A DNA stretch of 64,000 nt, from positions 992,001 through 1,056,000 of the forward strand of contig NZ_CP034767.1 of assembly GCF_004005995.1 (NCBI RefSeq). The letters run 5' to 3'. The position numbers were made by a program, and so were the translations under genes. The notes below the pieces were generated by a model. It saw only the letters and a list, made by a program, of their open reading frames with translations. It did no database searches and had not been told where the DNA came from. Every line of letters begins with the position of its first letter. Within the stretch, counting starts at the first letter, position 1. This stretch comes from Devosia sp. 1566 (GTDB taxonomy: Bacteria; Pseudomonadota; Alphaproteobacteria; Rhizobiales; Devosiaceae). Shown one piece after another: positions 1 through 8,203 of this stretch.

Positions 1-416
1 GTTTCGGCGGCCATGGCATAGCCATTGCTCGTGACATTGGTGACGAGCAGCGGATCGGAGCCGGCATCCATGCCGATCACCGGAATGCCGGCATCCTCGG
101 CGGCGCGCAGACCGGCGGTCACCTGGGTCGGATCGACATTGAGCACGATGGCATCAACGTTCTGGTTGACCATGTCTTCCATGCGGCTGATCACGGCCGC
201 GACGTCGCCAGCGGTGTCGATCACATTGACGTCCCAATCCTTGCCTTCTGCGGCCGCCTCGAAGGCTTCCACATAGAACTGCGTGCCGGGCTGGGCCAGA
301 TAGGGGGTGATCACCGCGATCTTGGATTGGGCGAGGGCAGCGCCCGCGCCAAGGCTGGCGGCAAGCAGAACAGTGCCGGCGAGCAGGCGCCGCGTCGTGG
401 CCCGGGTAATGGTCAT
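1..416 (-). CDS. Sugar ABC transporter substrate-binding protein, 3' part missing
   Basis: This is the periplasmic binding protein of a sugar-type ABC importer. Only the first 138 codons are present; the rest lies left of the window. The reading starts MTITRATTRRLLAG, followed by a hydrophobic signal core and a likely cleavage after ALA near residue 29. The mature part shows the strand pattern of type-1 periplasmic binding proteins (ribose/xylose class): IAVITPYLAQPGTQFY, then DAIVLNVDPTQV, then GIPVIGMDAGSD. It is divergent from the FGGY kinase, with 112 bases between the two starts, so they probably share a promoter region. The sugar cannot be named from this half; a pentose or polyol would fit the kinase. 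Confidence 0.85.
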   Translation of the reverse strand, partial: MTITRATTRRLLAGTVLLAASLGAGAALAQSKIAVITPYLAQPGTQFYVEAFEAAAEGKDWDVNVIDTAGDVAAVISRMEDMVNQNVDAIVLNVDPTQVTAGLRAAEDAGIPVIGMDAGSDPLLVTNVTSNGYAMAAE

Positions 417-528
417 GTGCTGGTGTCCCCCAATGCGGCGGGCCGCAAGGGCCCGCGCGTGTTTCCTTTTTCTAGCCGGCACCATATGGGAGAGCCCAGA
501 GATCGGCTAGAGTTTTGAGGACCGGCGC

Positions 529-1974
529 GTGGCGAAAAGCACACTTATCGGCGTGGATGTGGGGACAACCGCCACCAAGGCCGTGCTGATCGGGGAAGGG
601 GGCGAGCGGCTGGCCGCCTTTTCGCAGGCTCACCCCACCCACCGCCCGCAGCCGGGCCATGCCGAGCAGGACCCGCGCGACTGGATGGCCGGCGTGCTGG
701 CCGCGCTCGAGCGCTTTGCCGCCGAACATGACTTGAGCGGGCTGCAGGCGATCGGCATCTGCAGCCAAGTCAACACTCATGTGTTCGTCGATGGCGCAGG
801 AGAGCCGCTCCTGCCCGCGATCACCTGGCAGGATACGCGCACCGCCCCCGATGCAGCCGCGCTCGAGGCGCAGGTGACGCCCGAGCAAAAGCTCGCCTGG
901 TTCGGGGGCCCGGTGCCGATCGATGCCAGCCATGCTCTGTCACGCATGGCCTATGTCCGGCGCGTCGATCCCGCGCTTTATGCCCGGACAGCGCATGTGC
1001 TGCTGCCCAAGGATTTCTGCGTGCTGCAGCTGACTGGAGCCGTGGTGAGCGATCCCGTTTCGGCCGTGGGCATGGTCAATGAGCAGGGCTATGTCGCTGA
1101 TCTGCTCGATCTCGTGCCCGGTGCCGCTGCCAAGCTGCCGCCGCTGGCGAGCTTTACCACCGTAGCCGGACGGGTGCGGGCCGGGCTGCCCTGTGCGGGC
1201 ACCCCGGTGGTCGTGGGCGCCATGGATGCCTGGGGCGGCATGTTCGGCGTCGGGGTCGTGGGCAATGGCGATGCGATGTATCAAAGTGGCACCAGCGAGA
1301 TTGCCGGGATCGTGTCCGCAACCGTGGTGCCGACGCCGGGGGTGATCCTGTTTCCGCCCTATGAGGGGATCGTCATGCATGCCGCGCCCACGCAAATGGG
1401 CGGCGCGGCGCTGGGGTGGTTTGCCGGAGTGCTGGGGCGCAGCCCGGCCGACACCGCGGCGCTGGCAGGGAGTGCCAAAGGAACGGTGCCGCTGTTTTTG
1501 CCGCATCTGCAGGGGGAACGGGCGCCACTCTGGGACGGGCAAACCAGGGGCGTCTTTGCCCGGCTCGATCCGAGTGCGGGCGCGCCCGAAATGGCGCGCG
1601 GCGTGCTTGAAGGTGTGGCCTATGCGGTGCGGCTGGCTTTTGATGCGCTGCGCCAATCGAGCGCCGTGGAGCCCGCAGTGATCAATATTGGCGGCGGCGG
1701 CGCCCAATCGGACCTCTGGTGCCAGATCCGTGCCGATGTGCTGGGCACGCCTCTGCGGCGCTGCGTGGCGCCGGAATCGGCAGCGCTTGGCGCCGCGATT
1801 TTGGCCGGGCAATCGCAGGATGCGAGCACGCCGCTCGCCGAAGTGGTGCGCCGGCTGGTGCGGTTCGACCGGGTGTTCGAGCCGGATCGGGGGATGGCGG
1901 ATTACCATGCTGCGCGCCTGGGGCAGTATCGGCGACTTTATGAGGATCTGCGCGGGTTCAATAGCGGGTTTTGA
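529..1974 (+). CDS. FGGY-family carbohydrate kinase, xylulokinase-like
   Basis: A cytoplasmic kinase of 481 residues that phosphorylates a sugar or polyol with ATP. The N-terminal half carries the FGGY phosphate-binding strand IGVDVGTTATKAVLIG and the TWQDTR motif of xylulokinase-like members. The C-terminal half carries GERAPLWD and the nucleotide-site loop INIGGGGAQSDLW. The length is normal for the family. The GTG start follows a TTGAGG ribosome site at 515-520. It is divergent from a sugar-binding protein, so the imported sugar is probably its substrate or precursor. Xylulose is the likeliest substrate class, but ribulose or another ketose cannot be excluded. Confidence 0.85.
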   Translation: MAKSTLIGVDVGTTATKAVLIGEGGERLAAFSQAHPTHRPQPGHAEQDPRDWMAGVLAALERFAAEHDLSGLQAIGICSQVNTHVFVDGAGEPLLPAITWQDTRTAPDAAALEAQVTPEQKLAWFGGPVPIDASHALSRMAYVRRVDPALYARTAHVLLPKDFCVLQLTGAVVSDPVSAVGMVNEQGYVADLLDLVPGAAAKLPPLASFTTVAGRVRAGLPCAGTPVVVGAMDAWGGMFGVGVVGNGDAMYQSGTSEIAGIVSATVVPTPGVILFPPYEGIVMHAAPTQMGGAALGWFAGVLGRSPADTAALAGSAKGTVPLFLPHLQGERAPLWDGQTRGVFARLDPSAGAPEMARGVLEGVAYAVRLAFDALRQSSAVEPAVINIGGGGAQSDLWCQIRADVLGTPLRRCVAPESAALGAAILAGQSQDASTPLAEVVRRLVRFDRVFEPDRGMADYHAARLGQYRRLYEDLRGFNSGF

Positions 1975-2935
1975 GGTTTTTTCTCGCGTGCAGGAGTGGG
2001 CTCTCCCTCCTTCTGAGGGGAGGGCTGGAGGGGGTGGTTCTGGTGATCACTGATGGACCCTCACCCCCGGCCGCTCCCCTCAAGGGGGAGGGTGGTGCCC
2101 AGACCGAGAGCCCCGATGCACACCCTCCCCCTTGAGGGGAGGGATGGGGTGGGGGTTCTGGCCTGTCCAGCCAGGTGGGTGGTTGCTTGAGTCCCGGGAA
2201 AACAAGCGCCTGGCACAAAACTCCACTCGCGCTCCGACGCCTGCACCCCCACCCTAGCCCTCCCCTCAAGGGGGAGGGGACGGTTCGCGTTTGTGGCGGG
2301 GCTGGGTTCAAGCCTGGAGCTCTTTTGTTCTTCAGCCTCCATGCCGGCAGTCTGGCCTCCCTCCCCCTTGAGGGGAGGGCTGGGGAGGGGGTGATTCTGG
2401 TGATCACTGATGGACCCCCACCCCCGGCCCCTCCCCTCAAGGGGGAGGGGAGGTACGAGCCCGGAGCATGGGTCTCGTGGAATGACCCTAAAGCGTCAAT
2501 GTCGTCCCCAGACCGAGAGCCCCGATGCACACCCTCCCCCTTGAGGGGAGGGATGGGGTGGGGGTTCTGGCCCGTCCACGAGTGGTTGCTTAAGCCCTGG
2601 AAAATTAGGGCGCTCCGCACAAAACTCCACTCGCGCCGCGACGCCTGCACCCCCGCCCTAGCCCTCCCCTCAAGGGGGAGGGGACGGTTCGAGTTTGCGG
2701 CTGGGCCGGGGTTCAAGCCTGGAGCTCTTTTGTTCTTCAGCCTTAATGCCGGCAGTCAGGCCTCCCTCCCCCTTGAGGGCAGGGTCGAGGAGGGGGTGGT
2801 GCGGTGCGTTGCTGAGGGACCCCCACCCCCGGCCCCTCCCCTCAAGGGGGGGGGAGGCGTAACCCTTGAGACTCGTTCTTGTGGGAGGGCTGGGGAGGGG
2901 GAGGCGTGAGCACCTCGTTCTGTGCAATTGCCCGC
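1975..2935. other. Gene-free interval filled by a palindromic repeat array
   Basis: This 961-base gap holds no convincing gene. Open frames on both strands translate the repeats into Pro/Gly/Arg-rich strings that repeat within themselves. The DNA is a nested duplication: a block near 2038-2394 is repeated near 2395-2800, and a third truncated copy begins near 2821. The interval separates the plus-strand kinase from the minus-strand DUF2243 gene, so it lies downstream of both. Confidence 0.8.
2002..2910. repeat. Array of eleven alternating GC-rich palindromes (BIME-like)
   Basis: Each unit is 35-40 bases. It consists of a palindrome (left arm CCCTCCCC, loop TCAA, right arm GGGGGAGGG) plus a one-sided tail rich in CCCCCACCCC. 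I count units near 2002-2039, 2060-2097, 2120-2156, 2244-2280, 2356-2393, 2415-2453, 2529-2566, 2648-2686, 2761-2800, 2821-2857 and 2881-2910. The tail lets orientation be read: reverse, forward, reverse, forward and so on, without exception. The last unit is half-sized. Spacers repeat as well, for example GGTGATCACTGATGGACCC before two forward units. This layout matches bacterial interspersed mosaic elements built of REP sequences. The same palindrome family recurs near 26.8 kb and 28.9-29.0 kb. Confidence 0.9.
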
Positions 2936-3727
2936 CTACACCCGGAACCAATCCAGGCATCCCAGGGGCAGGATGGAGTTGCTGACGAGGAGGGCGCCGT
3001 TTTGGTAGAGGGCGGTGGTGTCGCCGCCCTGGGAGAGGTCGACGGCCCAGAGCTGGTTGTTGGGATCGCTCCAAAGGAGGCGGGCGCCTGATTGCTGGAT
3101 GGCGGTGAGCGCCTCTCCGGGGGTGATGCCGGGGCGGAACATCACCATGACGCTGTCCTGACCCGGCGCCGGAAGGGCGGCGAGGGGGGCGGCGACGACG
3201 ACGGCGAGGACCAGCGCCAGGGGCGAGCTCATCAGCCGGCGCCCGCCGGTGGGACGGCGGCGCAGGAGGAGGCCGGCGACAAAAGGAATGATGCCGAAGA
3301 TTGCCAGCCAGAGTAGGTCCCAGAACAGGGGATTGTCCACATCCATGCGGATGCGGTGAATGCCCAAGAGCCAATGGGACAGGACGGCATCGATGATATG
3401 CCAGGTGCCAAAGCCGAGGAGGGCCATGGCAAGCAGTAGCCGGTCGGCGCCCGGTTCGGCAAAGGCCTGGCGCGAGCGCCAGAGCAGCCATAGGCCAATG
3501 GCGGTCACGATATACATGAGGAGGTGGAACAGCCCGTCGGTCATCACCAGCACGCGCAGGTCCTGGCGGGCCTGTTCGAGCCCGCTCAGCAGATGGTGCC
3601 ATTGCAGCACCTGATGCAGCAGGATGCCGTCAAAGAACCCGCCGAGTCCGAAGCCGATGGCAAAGCCGGCCCAGCCGAGGCGCCCACCCAGGTTCCTGCC
3701 TTCGGTTGCCGCCATCGCCTGTGCCAT
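2936..3727 (-). CDS. DUF2243 integral membrane protein with C-terminal extension
   Basis: A 263-residue membrane protein. About five hydrophobic segments can be seen (near residues 17-38, 60-82, 97-117, 135-155 and 167-187). The first four form a DUF2243 unit with many histidines: HQVLQWHH, DGLFH and WHIIDAVLSHWLLGIHRIR. The function of DUF2243 is unknown; the conserved histidines suggest metal or haem binding, which is inference. After the fifth segment there is a soluble tail of about 70 residues containing VMFRPGITPGEALTAIQQSG and ending in a single Cys-Leu-Asp-Trp stretch. This resembles the small alpha/beta fold of protease prodomains and is not a usual part of the family. The ribosome site GGAGGCAAGG precedes the start. 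The SDR gene ends 26 bases upstream on the same strand. Confidence 0.75.
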   Translation of the reverse strand: MAQAMAATEGRNLGGRLGWAGFAIGFGLGGFFDGILLHQVLQWHHLLSGLEQARQDLRVLVMTDGLFHLLMYIVTAIGLWLLWRSRQAFAEPGADRLLLAMALLGFGTWHIIDAVLSHWLLGIHRIRMDVDNPLFWDLLWLAIFGIIPFVAGLLLRRRPTGGRRLMSSPLALVLAVVVAAPLAALPAPGQDSVMVMFRPGITPGEALTAIQQSGARLLWSDPNNQLWAVDLSQGGDTTALYQNGALLVSNSILPLGCLDWFRV

Positions 3728-3753
3728 TCCTTGCCTCCGGATTTAAGGGTGGC

Positions 3754-4500
3754 TCAGTAGGTTGCGCGGCCACCAGACAGATCAAACACCGCCGCCGTGG
3801 TGAAACTGTTTTCCGCTGACACAAGCCAGGCCACCATATTGGCGGCTTCCTCGACCTCGAGGAACCGGCCGCGCGGAATGCGGCTAAGCATGTAATCGAT
3901 GAACTCGGGCTTGAGTTCATCGAGGATGCGGGTTTTGGCCGTCGCGGGGGTGATCGCATTAACGGCGATATTGTATTTGGCCACTTCCTTGCCCACGGCC
4001 TTGGTCATGCCGATGACGCCAGCCTTGGCGGCAGCGTAGGCGGCGGCATTGGGGTTGCCTTCCTTGCCGGCGATGGACGCGATGTTGACGATGCGCCCGT
4101 AATTGCGCGCCTTCATGCCCGGCAGCACGGCGCGATTGACGTGAAAGGCCCCGTTGAGATCGATATCGATCACCCGGCGCCATTCATCGAGTTCATATTC
4201 GTCGAGCGGGGCGTTCTTGCCGGCGATCCCGGCGGAATGCACGACGATATCGAGGCTGCCGGCTTCCTGTTCGACCTGGGCGACCGCTGCGGCCACGGCA
4301 TCGTAATCGGTGATGTTGAGGGTGATGGTCGAGGTGGCGCCGCCAAGGGCGGTGCGCGCCGCTTCCAGCAGCTCGCCGTTGATGTCCCACAACCACACGC
4401 GGGCGCCCGAGGCGACCAGCCGCTGGGCAATGGCAAAGCCCAACCCTTGCGCCCCGCCCGTCACCACAGCCACGCGTTCGCGCAAATCGATCTGGTTCAT
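3754..4500 (-). CDS. SDR-family NAD(P)-dependent oxidoreductase
   Basis: A 248-residue classical short-chain dehydrogenase. It shows the coenzyme motif TGGAQGLG near residue 15, the NAG-equivalent HSAGIAG, the catalytic Ser in IVNIASIAG and the YAAAK catalytic Tyr/Lys. An acidic residue after the second strand (LWDING) suggests NAD rather than NADP. FabG-like sequences of this type often act on sugars, polyols or 3-hydroxyacyl substrates; nothing here fixes the substrate. The ATG at 4500 follows a GGAGGAG ribosome site. The reading frame stays open further upstream, but that part has no family similarity. Confidence 0.85.
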   Translation of the reverse strand: MNQIDLRERVAVVTGGAQGLGFAIAQRLVASGARVWLWDINGELLEAARTALGGATSTITLNITDYDAVAAAVAQVEQEAGSLDIVVHSAGIAGKNAPLDEYELDEWRRVIDIDLNGAFHVNRAVLPGMKARNYGRIVNIASIAGKEGNPNAAAYAAAKAGVIGMTKAVGKEVAKYNIAVNAITPATAKTRILDELKPEFIDYMLSRIPRGRFLEVEEAANMVAWLVSAENSFTTAAVFDLSGGRATY

Positions 4501-4702
4501 GCCTTGCTCCTCCGGCTTGTTTGACCCTCCCAATTCCCCCCTTGCGGCACTGGCTGTCAACACCCGGCAGGGGCCGTCCACTGTCTGCTGGCGTACGCAA
4601 CGGGAAGGGGCGGCGCATGGGGTGGAGGGGATAACCGTTCGTCTGTCAGTGCGCGTGAATGGTTGAGAGACGTCGTTTGCTCTTGACCCAGGATAAGAGC
4701 CA

Positions 4703-4988
4703 ATGAAACTGCAGCAGTCCACCATCCTCAACCGTCTGCTCGCCCTGCTTCCGGTCGCCGAGTTTGCGGTGATTGCGCCCATGCTCGAGCCGGTTCAACT
4801 GCCGCTGCGCGCGGTTCTGGCCGAGCCTGACCAGCCGGTGGAGCATGTGTTTTTCGTGGAGCGCAGCCTAGGCTCTATCCTAGCAACTTCCCCCGAGGGG
4901 CAGCAGGCGGAAGCCGGCATCTTCGGGCGAGAGGGGTTTGCCCCGACGGCGCTCGCGTGTGGGCTCCGACCGCACCATCATGCGCTAA
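4703..4988 (+). pseudogene. Crp/Fnr-family regulator remnant
   Basis: The first 87 codons read like the cyclic-nucleotide-binding domain of Rhizobiales Crp/Fnr regulators: MKLQQSTILNRLLALLP, LPLRAVLAEPDQPVEHVFF and AGIFGREGFAP. Near base 4962 the family-like continuation moves to another frame (GSDRTIMR) and stops at TAA 4986-4988. The remaining sensor domain and the whole DNA-binding domain are absent, because the convergent DUF4336 gene ends at 4993. In the original frame the codons run on to 5158, but only as antisense of that gene. A ribosome site (AGGATAAGAG) is still present. I read this as a decayed gene whose 3' two-thirds were lost. Confidence 0.7.
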
Positions 4989-4992
4989 GGCG

Positions 4993-5727
4993 TCAGGCGG
5001 GCAGCAGCCAGCGTAGCGATTGCTGCAATTGCTGCCTGCCGTTCTGCTCGAACCAGCGGCCATGGGCAAAGATCACCCGTTCCGGATCCAGCGCGACGAG
5101 CCGCGCCGCGGCCGCCGATGCCGCCGCACCACCGGCCTTGAAGGCGGCACGGGCATAAACCGGCGCTTTGCCGTCGGGCGCGGCCGAACCCACCAGCTTG
5201 GCGCCGATCTTCATCAACGGGGGCAGCTTTTCGGGCTCCACATTGACCACCAGATCGGTGAGCACCAGGCTGTGCGAGGGGCGGTGGAACAGGGCGGCTT
5301 CTGCAATGGCGCCGCCGCGCACCACCACCACTTCGACCTCACCATTCCATTCGCCAGGCGCCCCGTCTTCCAGCACCCGATCGAGCTTTAGATCGGCCTT
5401 TTGCACCGCCGGCCGCTCCTTGAGCGTCGGGGCACCCCACGAAACGACGCCGGGATAATGCTCCTGCCATTCCTTCATGAATGACCAGTGCACGGTGTTT
5501 GGTGCCACCAGATGCCCGATGCGGCCGATCGTCTCCAGCCGCGCGCGCAGCTCGAAGCTGAACTGAGTGGGTGAATGGAGCACCAGCTCCCCATTGCCAA
5601 GCCGGATCACCGTCATGCGCAGGGGAATGGGCATGCCGGCCAGATGCATGGGGCCACTATCGACGATCCAGAGATCTGGGGCGACGGGCTTGGGCTCGTT
5701 GATGGGTAGATAAGCAACGCTCGTCAT
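4993..5727 (-). CDS. DUF4336 protein, metallo-beta-lactamase-like fold
   Basis: A 244-residue protein of the DUF4336 family, distantly related to metallo-beta-lactamase hydrolases. It has the opening strands LWIVDSGPMHLAGMPIPLRM, the segment IGHLVAPNTVHWSFMKEW in the place of the usual HxHxD metal motif, SLVLTDLVVNVEP, and a closing RVIFAHGRWFE. Most canonical zinc ligands are therefore missing or changed, and activity is unknown. The ATG at 5727 is chosen because GGAGG lies directly upstream; an earlier in-frame start would add 15 residues without a ribosome site. Its 3' end meets the remnant of the Crp/Fnr gene. Confidence 0.75.
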   Translation of the reverse strand: MTSVAYLPINEPKPVAPDLWIVDSGPMHLAGMPIPLRMTVIRLGNGELVLHSPTQFSFELRARLETIGRIGHLVAPNTVHWSFMKEWQEHYPGVVSWGAPTLKERPAVQKADLKLDRVLEDGAPGEWNGEVEVVVVRGGAIAEAALFHRPSHSLVLTDLVVNVEPEKLPPLMKIGAKLVGSAAPDGKAPVYARAAFKAGGAAASAAAARLVALDPERVIFAHGRWFEQNGRQQLQQSLRWLLPA

Positions 5728-5799
5728 GCGGACCTCCGGAGTGGGAGGTTGGATAACGCCCCCGCGCCGCAAAGGTCGCGCCGCTTTACCTGGAGCACC

Positions 5800-5961
5800 T
5801 CAGCGCGGCGCCGGCGAGGTGTAAAGATCAACCAGCGCCTTGGCACGCTCGACCACGAGGTCGAGCCCTTCTTCATAGGAAGCGGAAACCTTGGTGGGCA
5901 GCAAGGCGCGGGTGGCCTGTTCGGTCACTTCTGCTGTCAGGATCTTGTCTGCCAGAACCAC
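5800..5961 (-). CDS. Small hypothetical protein
   Basis: A possible 53-residue protein with codon use like its neighbours and an amphipathic helical C-terminus (YEEGLDLVVERAKALVDLY). A GTG at 5961 follows AAAAGG. The frame stays open to 6096, but that part is arginine- and serine-rich and unlike a protein N-terminus. I do not recognise a family. It could also be the tail of a decayed longer gene, since the adjacent Crp/Fnr remnant shows that this stretch has lost sequence. Confidence 0.4.
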   Translation of the reverse strand: MVLADKILTAEVTEQATRALLPTKVSASYEEGLDLVVERAKALVDLYTSPAPR

Positions 5962-6288
5962 GATGACGTGCCTTTTGTAGTAAACCAGCAAGAACCCGAC
6001 CCTTGAACATTGCGCCCGACAACGCAGAGGGTGGCTGGTGGTTTCGGCCGGTTTCTTGGGAAATCGAGAAAGTTTGCCGGGCGAGAGTGTTGACAACCCG
6101 GGAACCGCCGCCCCGCCTCGTGTTTTCTATGCCATTGGAAAATCACAACATTGCGTGGCGATGAGGTGACCAGCGCGGCCGCTAGCCAGGACGTGACGGG
6201 TGGTGGCCACGCGTGCAGGGGTGTAGTAGCCATTCCCATCGAGCTCCTTTTTGAGCCAGGTTTCTCCCGCAAACGAGTATCGCCCTCG
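5962..6288. other. Gene-poor interval upstream of the M24 peptidase
   Basis: About 330 bases between a possible small minus-strand gene and the peptidase start. Open frames cross it on both strands, but none looks like a protein family. It probably contains the peptidase promoter; I could not pick out a clear -35/-10 pair or operator. Confidence 0.5.
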
Positions 6289-7392
6289 ATGAATCCCGTT
6301 CTTTCCACCCGTATGGCCAGGCTGCGCGAGCGGATGGCTGCCACTTCCACCGACCTTGTGGTGATCGGCCCGTCCAGCCACATGCTCTATCTGGCCGATC
6401 TGTCGCCCCATGGCGACGAACGCCCGGTGCTGCTGATGGTCAGCCAGAGCTTTGCGGGTTTCCTGATGCCGGCGCTCAATGTCGACAGCGCCCGCCAGCA
6501 CACCGATCTGCCGTTCTTTCCCTGGGCCGATGCCGAAGGGCCCGATGCCGCACTCGAGCAGCTGCTACAGGCGACGGGCGTGCCGCGCAGCGGCGCTTCG
6601 GTCGTGCTCGATGAAACCATGCGCGCCGATTTCGCCCTGCTGGTGCTCGATGCGCTGCCGGGCGCCCAGCGCCGCTTCACCGGCGATACGGTGAGCTATC
6701 TGCGTTCGCGCAAGGACGAGGCCGAATATGCCGCGCTCAAAGCCAGTGCCGTGCTCAACGACGCCGCCATGCTCGCGGGCTTTGCCGCGCTGCGGCCGGG
6801 GATCACCGAGCGCGAAGTGGCCGATGTGATCGGGCAGTTCTACAAGGATCATGGCGCGGCGCGCGAATTCACCAGCATCTGCTTTGGCCCCAATGGCGCC
6901 TTTCCCCATCACCACACCGGCGACACCCAGCTCAAGGCGGGCGATGCGGTGCTGATCGATACCGGCGCGCGCATCGGCGGCTATCCCTCCGACATGACGC
7001 GGGTGGGCTATCTCGGCACGGCGCCGGAAGGGTTCGACGAGATCCATGCCGTGCTCGACCGGGCGGTGGAGGCGGCGATCGCGGCGGCCAAGCCGGGCGT
7101 CCTGGCGCGGGAGGTCGACAAGGCGGCCCGCGATGTGATCACCGCGGCTGGCTACGGCCCCAATTTCCTGCACCGCACCGGGCATGGGCTGGGGATCGAC
7201 ATCCACGAAACCCCCTATATCACCGCAACCTCCGACACGGTGCTGGAAGAGGGCATGGTGTTTTCGATCGAGCCGGGGATTTACCTGCAGGGCCGGTTCG
7301 GCCTGCGGCTCGAAGAGATCGTCATCATCCGCAATGGCGTGGCGGAGATCTTGTCGGATCTGCCGCGCACGGCGATTGCCGGCGGCGCCTGA
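6289..7392 (+). CDS. M24-family metallopeptidase (Xaa-Pro aminopeptidase-like)
   Basis: A 367-residue cytoplasmic peptidase of the pita-bread fold. The N-terminal creatinase-like domain covers about residues 1-150. The catalytic domain shows the five metal ligands: two Asp in AVLIDTGARIGGYPSDMTRV, His in HRTGHGLGIDIHE, and Glu in EEGMVFSIEPGIY and LRLEEIVII. It is expected to release N-terminal residues preceding proline, or to cleave a related amide, with two divalent metal ions. The ATG at 6289 begins the recognisable domain (MNPVLSTRMARLRERM); the frame is open for 46 codons before it. The gene stands alone and faces the OMP gene, separated by a strong hairpin. Confidence 0.85.
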   Translation: MNPVLSTRMARLRERMAATSTDLVVIGPSSHMLYLADLSPHGDERPVLLMVSQSFAGFLMPALNVDSARQHTDLPFFPWADAEGPDAALEQLLQATGVPRSGASVVLDETMRADFALLVLDALPGAQRRFTGDTVSYLRSRKDEAEYAALKASAVLNDAAMLAGFAALRPGITEREVADVIGQFYKDHGAAREFTSICFGPNGAFPHHHTGDTQLKAGDAVLIDTGARIGGYPSDMTRVGYLGTAPEGFDEIHAVLDRAVEAAIAAAKPGVLAREVDKAARDVITAAGYGPNFLHRTGHGLGIDIHETPYITATSDTVLEEGMVFSIEPGIYLQGRFGLRLEEIVIIRNGVAEILSDLPRTAIAGGA

Positions 7393-7406
7393 GCGAAGGG
7401 GCAAAG

Positions 7407-7439
7407 AAATGGGGAGGGCGCCGGGCGCTCTCCCCATTT
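7407..7439. terminator. Bidirectional hairpin between convergent genes
   Basis: AAATGGGGAG at 7407-7416 pairs with CTCCCCATTT at 7430-7439, and the stem continues inward through GCGC/GCGC with a short CGG-type loop. The A and T ends of the stem give a U-rich end in both directions. It lies 15 bases after the peptidase stop and 20 bases from the stop of the convergent outer-membrane protein gene. Confidence 0.75.
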
Positions 7440-7459
7440 GGTCGGCACTGGCGGCGCGC

Positions 7460-8071
7460 CTAGAAGGACCAGCGCACGCCTAAGGTATTGGCATTGGCGC
7501 CTTCGCCCATATGCCCAAGCGTATTCCAGCCGCCCGAGCGGTGCTGCAGGCGCCAGAAAAATTCCATATCCGGATTGTCGTGGGTGGAGATGCTGAGCTC
7601 CGGGGCCATGTAGAACAGGAACGTGCTGTCGCCATCGCGCTTTAGCTCGCGCACCACTTCGACATCGAGCGGATTGGTGATCAGGGACAGCCCGCCGGTG
7701 ATGCTGGCCGAGATCTTGATCTTGTCGGTGTTGATGAACCCGTCCGAGCGCGCCACGACGCCTGCCCACACTTCGCCGGCAAAATCGGGGCCCTTGCGCA
7801 CGGCCGCGCCGCCCTCGAGCCCGAGGCGGAAGCCGTTTTCCTGCCCAAGGAAGAAGTGCTGATAGCCGGCGCCCAGCATATAGGCGTCCTGATAATCGGT
7901 GGCGATGAAGTTGAAGGTTTCGCCGACCGATTCGCTGGAATAAACGCCACCGAACAGGAACACATTGCCGTTCTTGTCGAGAGCGGGAACCTCCACTTCC
8001 TGGGCAAGAGCCGGCATCGCCAAAGCCCCCACAAGCAAGCTGCAAACCGCAAAGCTGATCACGCGTCCCAA
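7460..8071 (-). CDS. Outer-membrane beta-barrel protein, PagL-like ending
   Basis: A 203-residue exported protein. It has a signal peptide (MGRVISFAVCSLLVGALAMP, cleavage after ALA near residue 23) and alternating strands typical of a small barrel. It ends LGVRWSF, with a terminal aromatic residue as outer-membrane assembly requires. Near the end, LQHRSGGWNTLGHMGEG resembles the catalytic His-x-Ser region of PagL-type lipid A deacylases and acyloxyacyl hydrolases found in alphaproteobacteria. Function as a lipid A 3-O-deacylase is possible but not shown. A TTG start at 8071 fits an AAGGAG site seven bases upstream; a GTG four codons later is the alternative. Confidence 0.7.
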   Translation of the reverse strand: MGRVISFAVCSLLVGALAMPALAQEVEVPALDKNGNVFLFGGVYSSESVGETFNFIATDYQDAYMLGAGYQHFFLGQENGFRLGLEGGAAVRKGPDFAGEVWAGVVARSDGFINTDKIKISASITGGLSLITNPLDVEVVRELKRDGDSTFLFYMAPELSISTHDNPDMEFFWRLQHRSGGWNTLGHMGEGANANTLGVRWSF

Positions 8072-8203
8072 ACGAAAACTCCTTACTGCAAGCCTGGCTC
8101 ACCCAGCATCTCAGATGGTTCAGTCAAAACCAAGGCCGAATTGGCAATTGTACCCGTCGCGGAGCCGCTTGTGTCGGGAGCGCAACAAGAGAAAGCGGCA
8201 CCC

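Noticed and set aside
940..1908. Long antisense open frame across the kinase gene
   Set aside because: Such frames occur opposite many GC-rich genes here (also 19475-21037, 27273-28982 and 16808-17785). They are rich in His, Arg, Gly and Asp and show no family motifs.
2061..2909. Proline/arginine-rich proteins encoded in the repeat array
   Set aside because: The frames exist only because the repeat has few stops. They repeat internally and have no supported start or family.
2002..2910. CRISPR array
   Set aside because: Unit spacing varies from about 20 to over 110 bases, orientation alternates, spacers are themselves duplicated, and no cas genes are present.
4703..5158. Full 151-residue protein in the frame of the Crp/Fnr remnant
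   Set aside because: After base 4962 the sequence no longer looks like the family, and from 4993 it is antisense to a well-supported gene.
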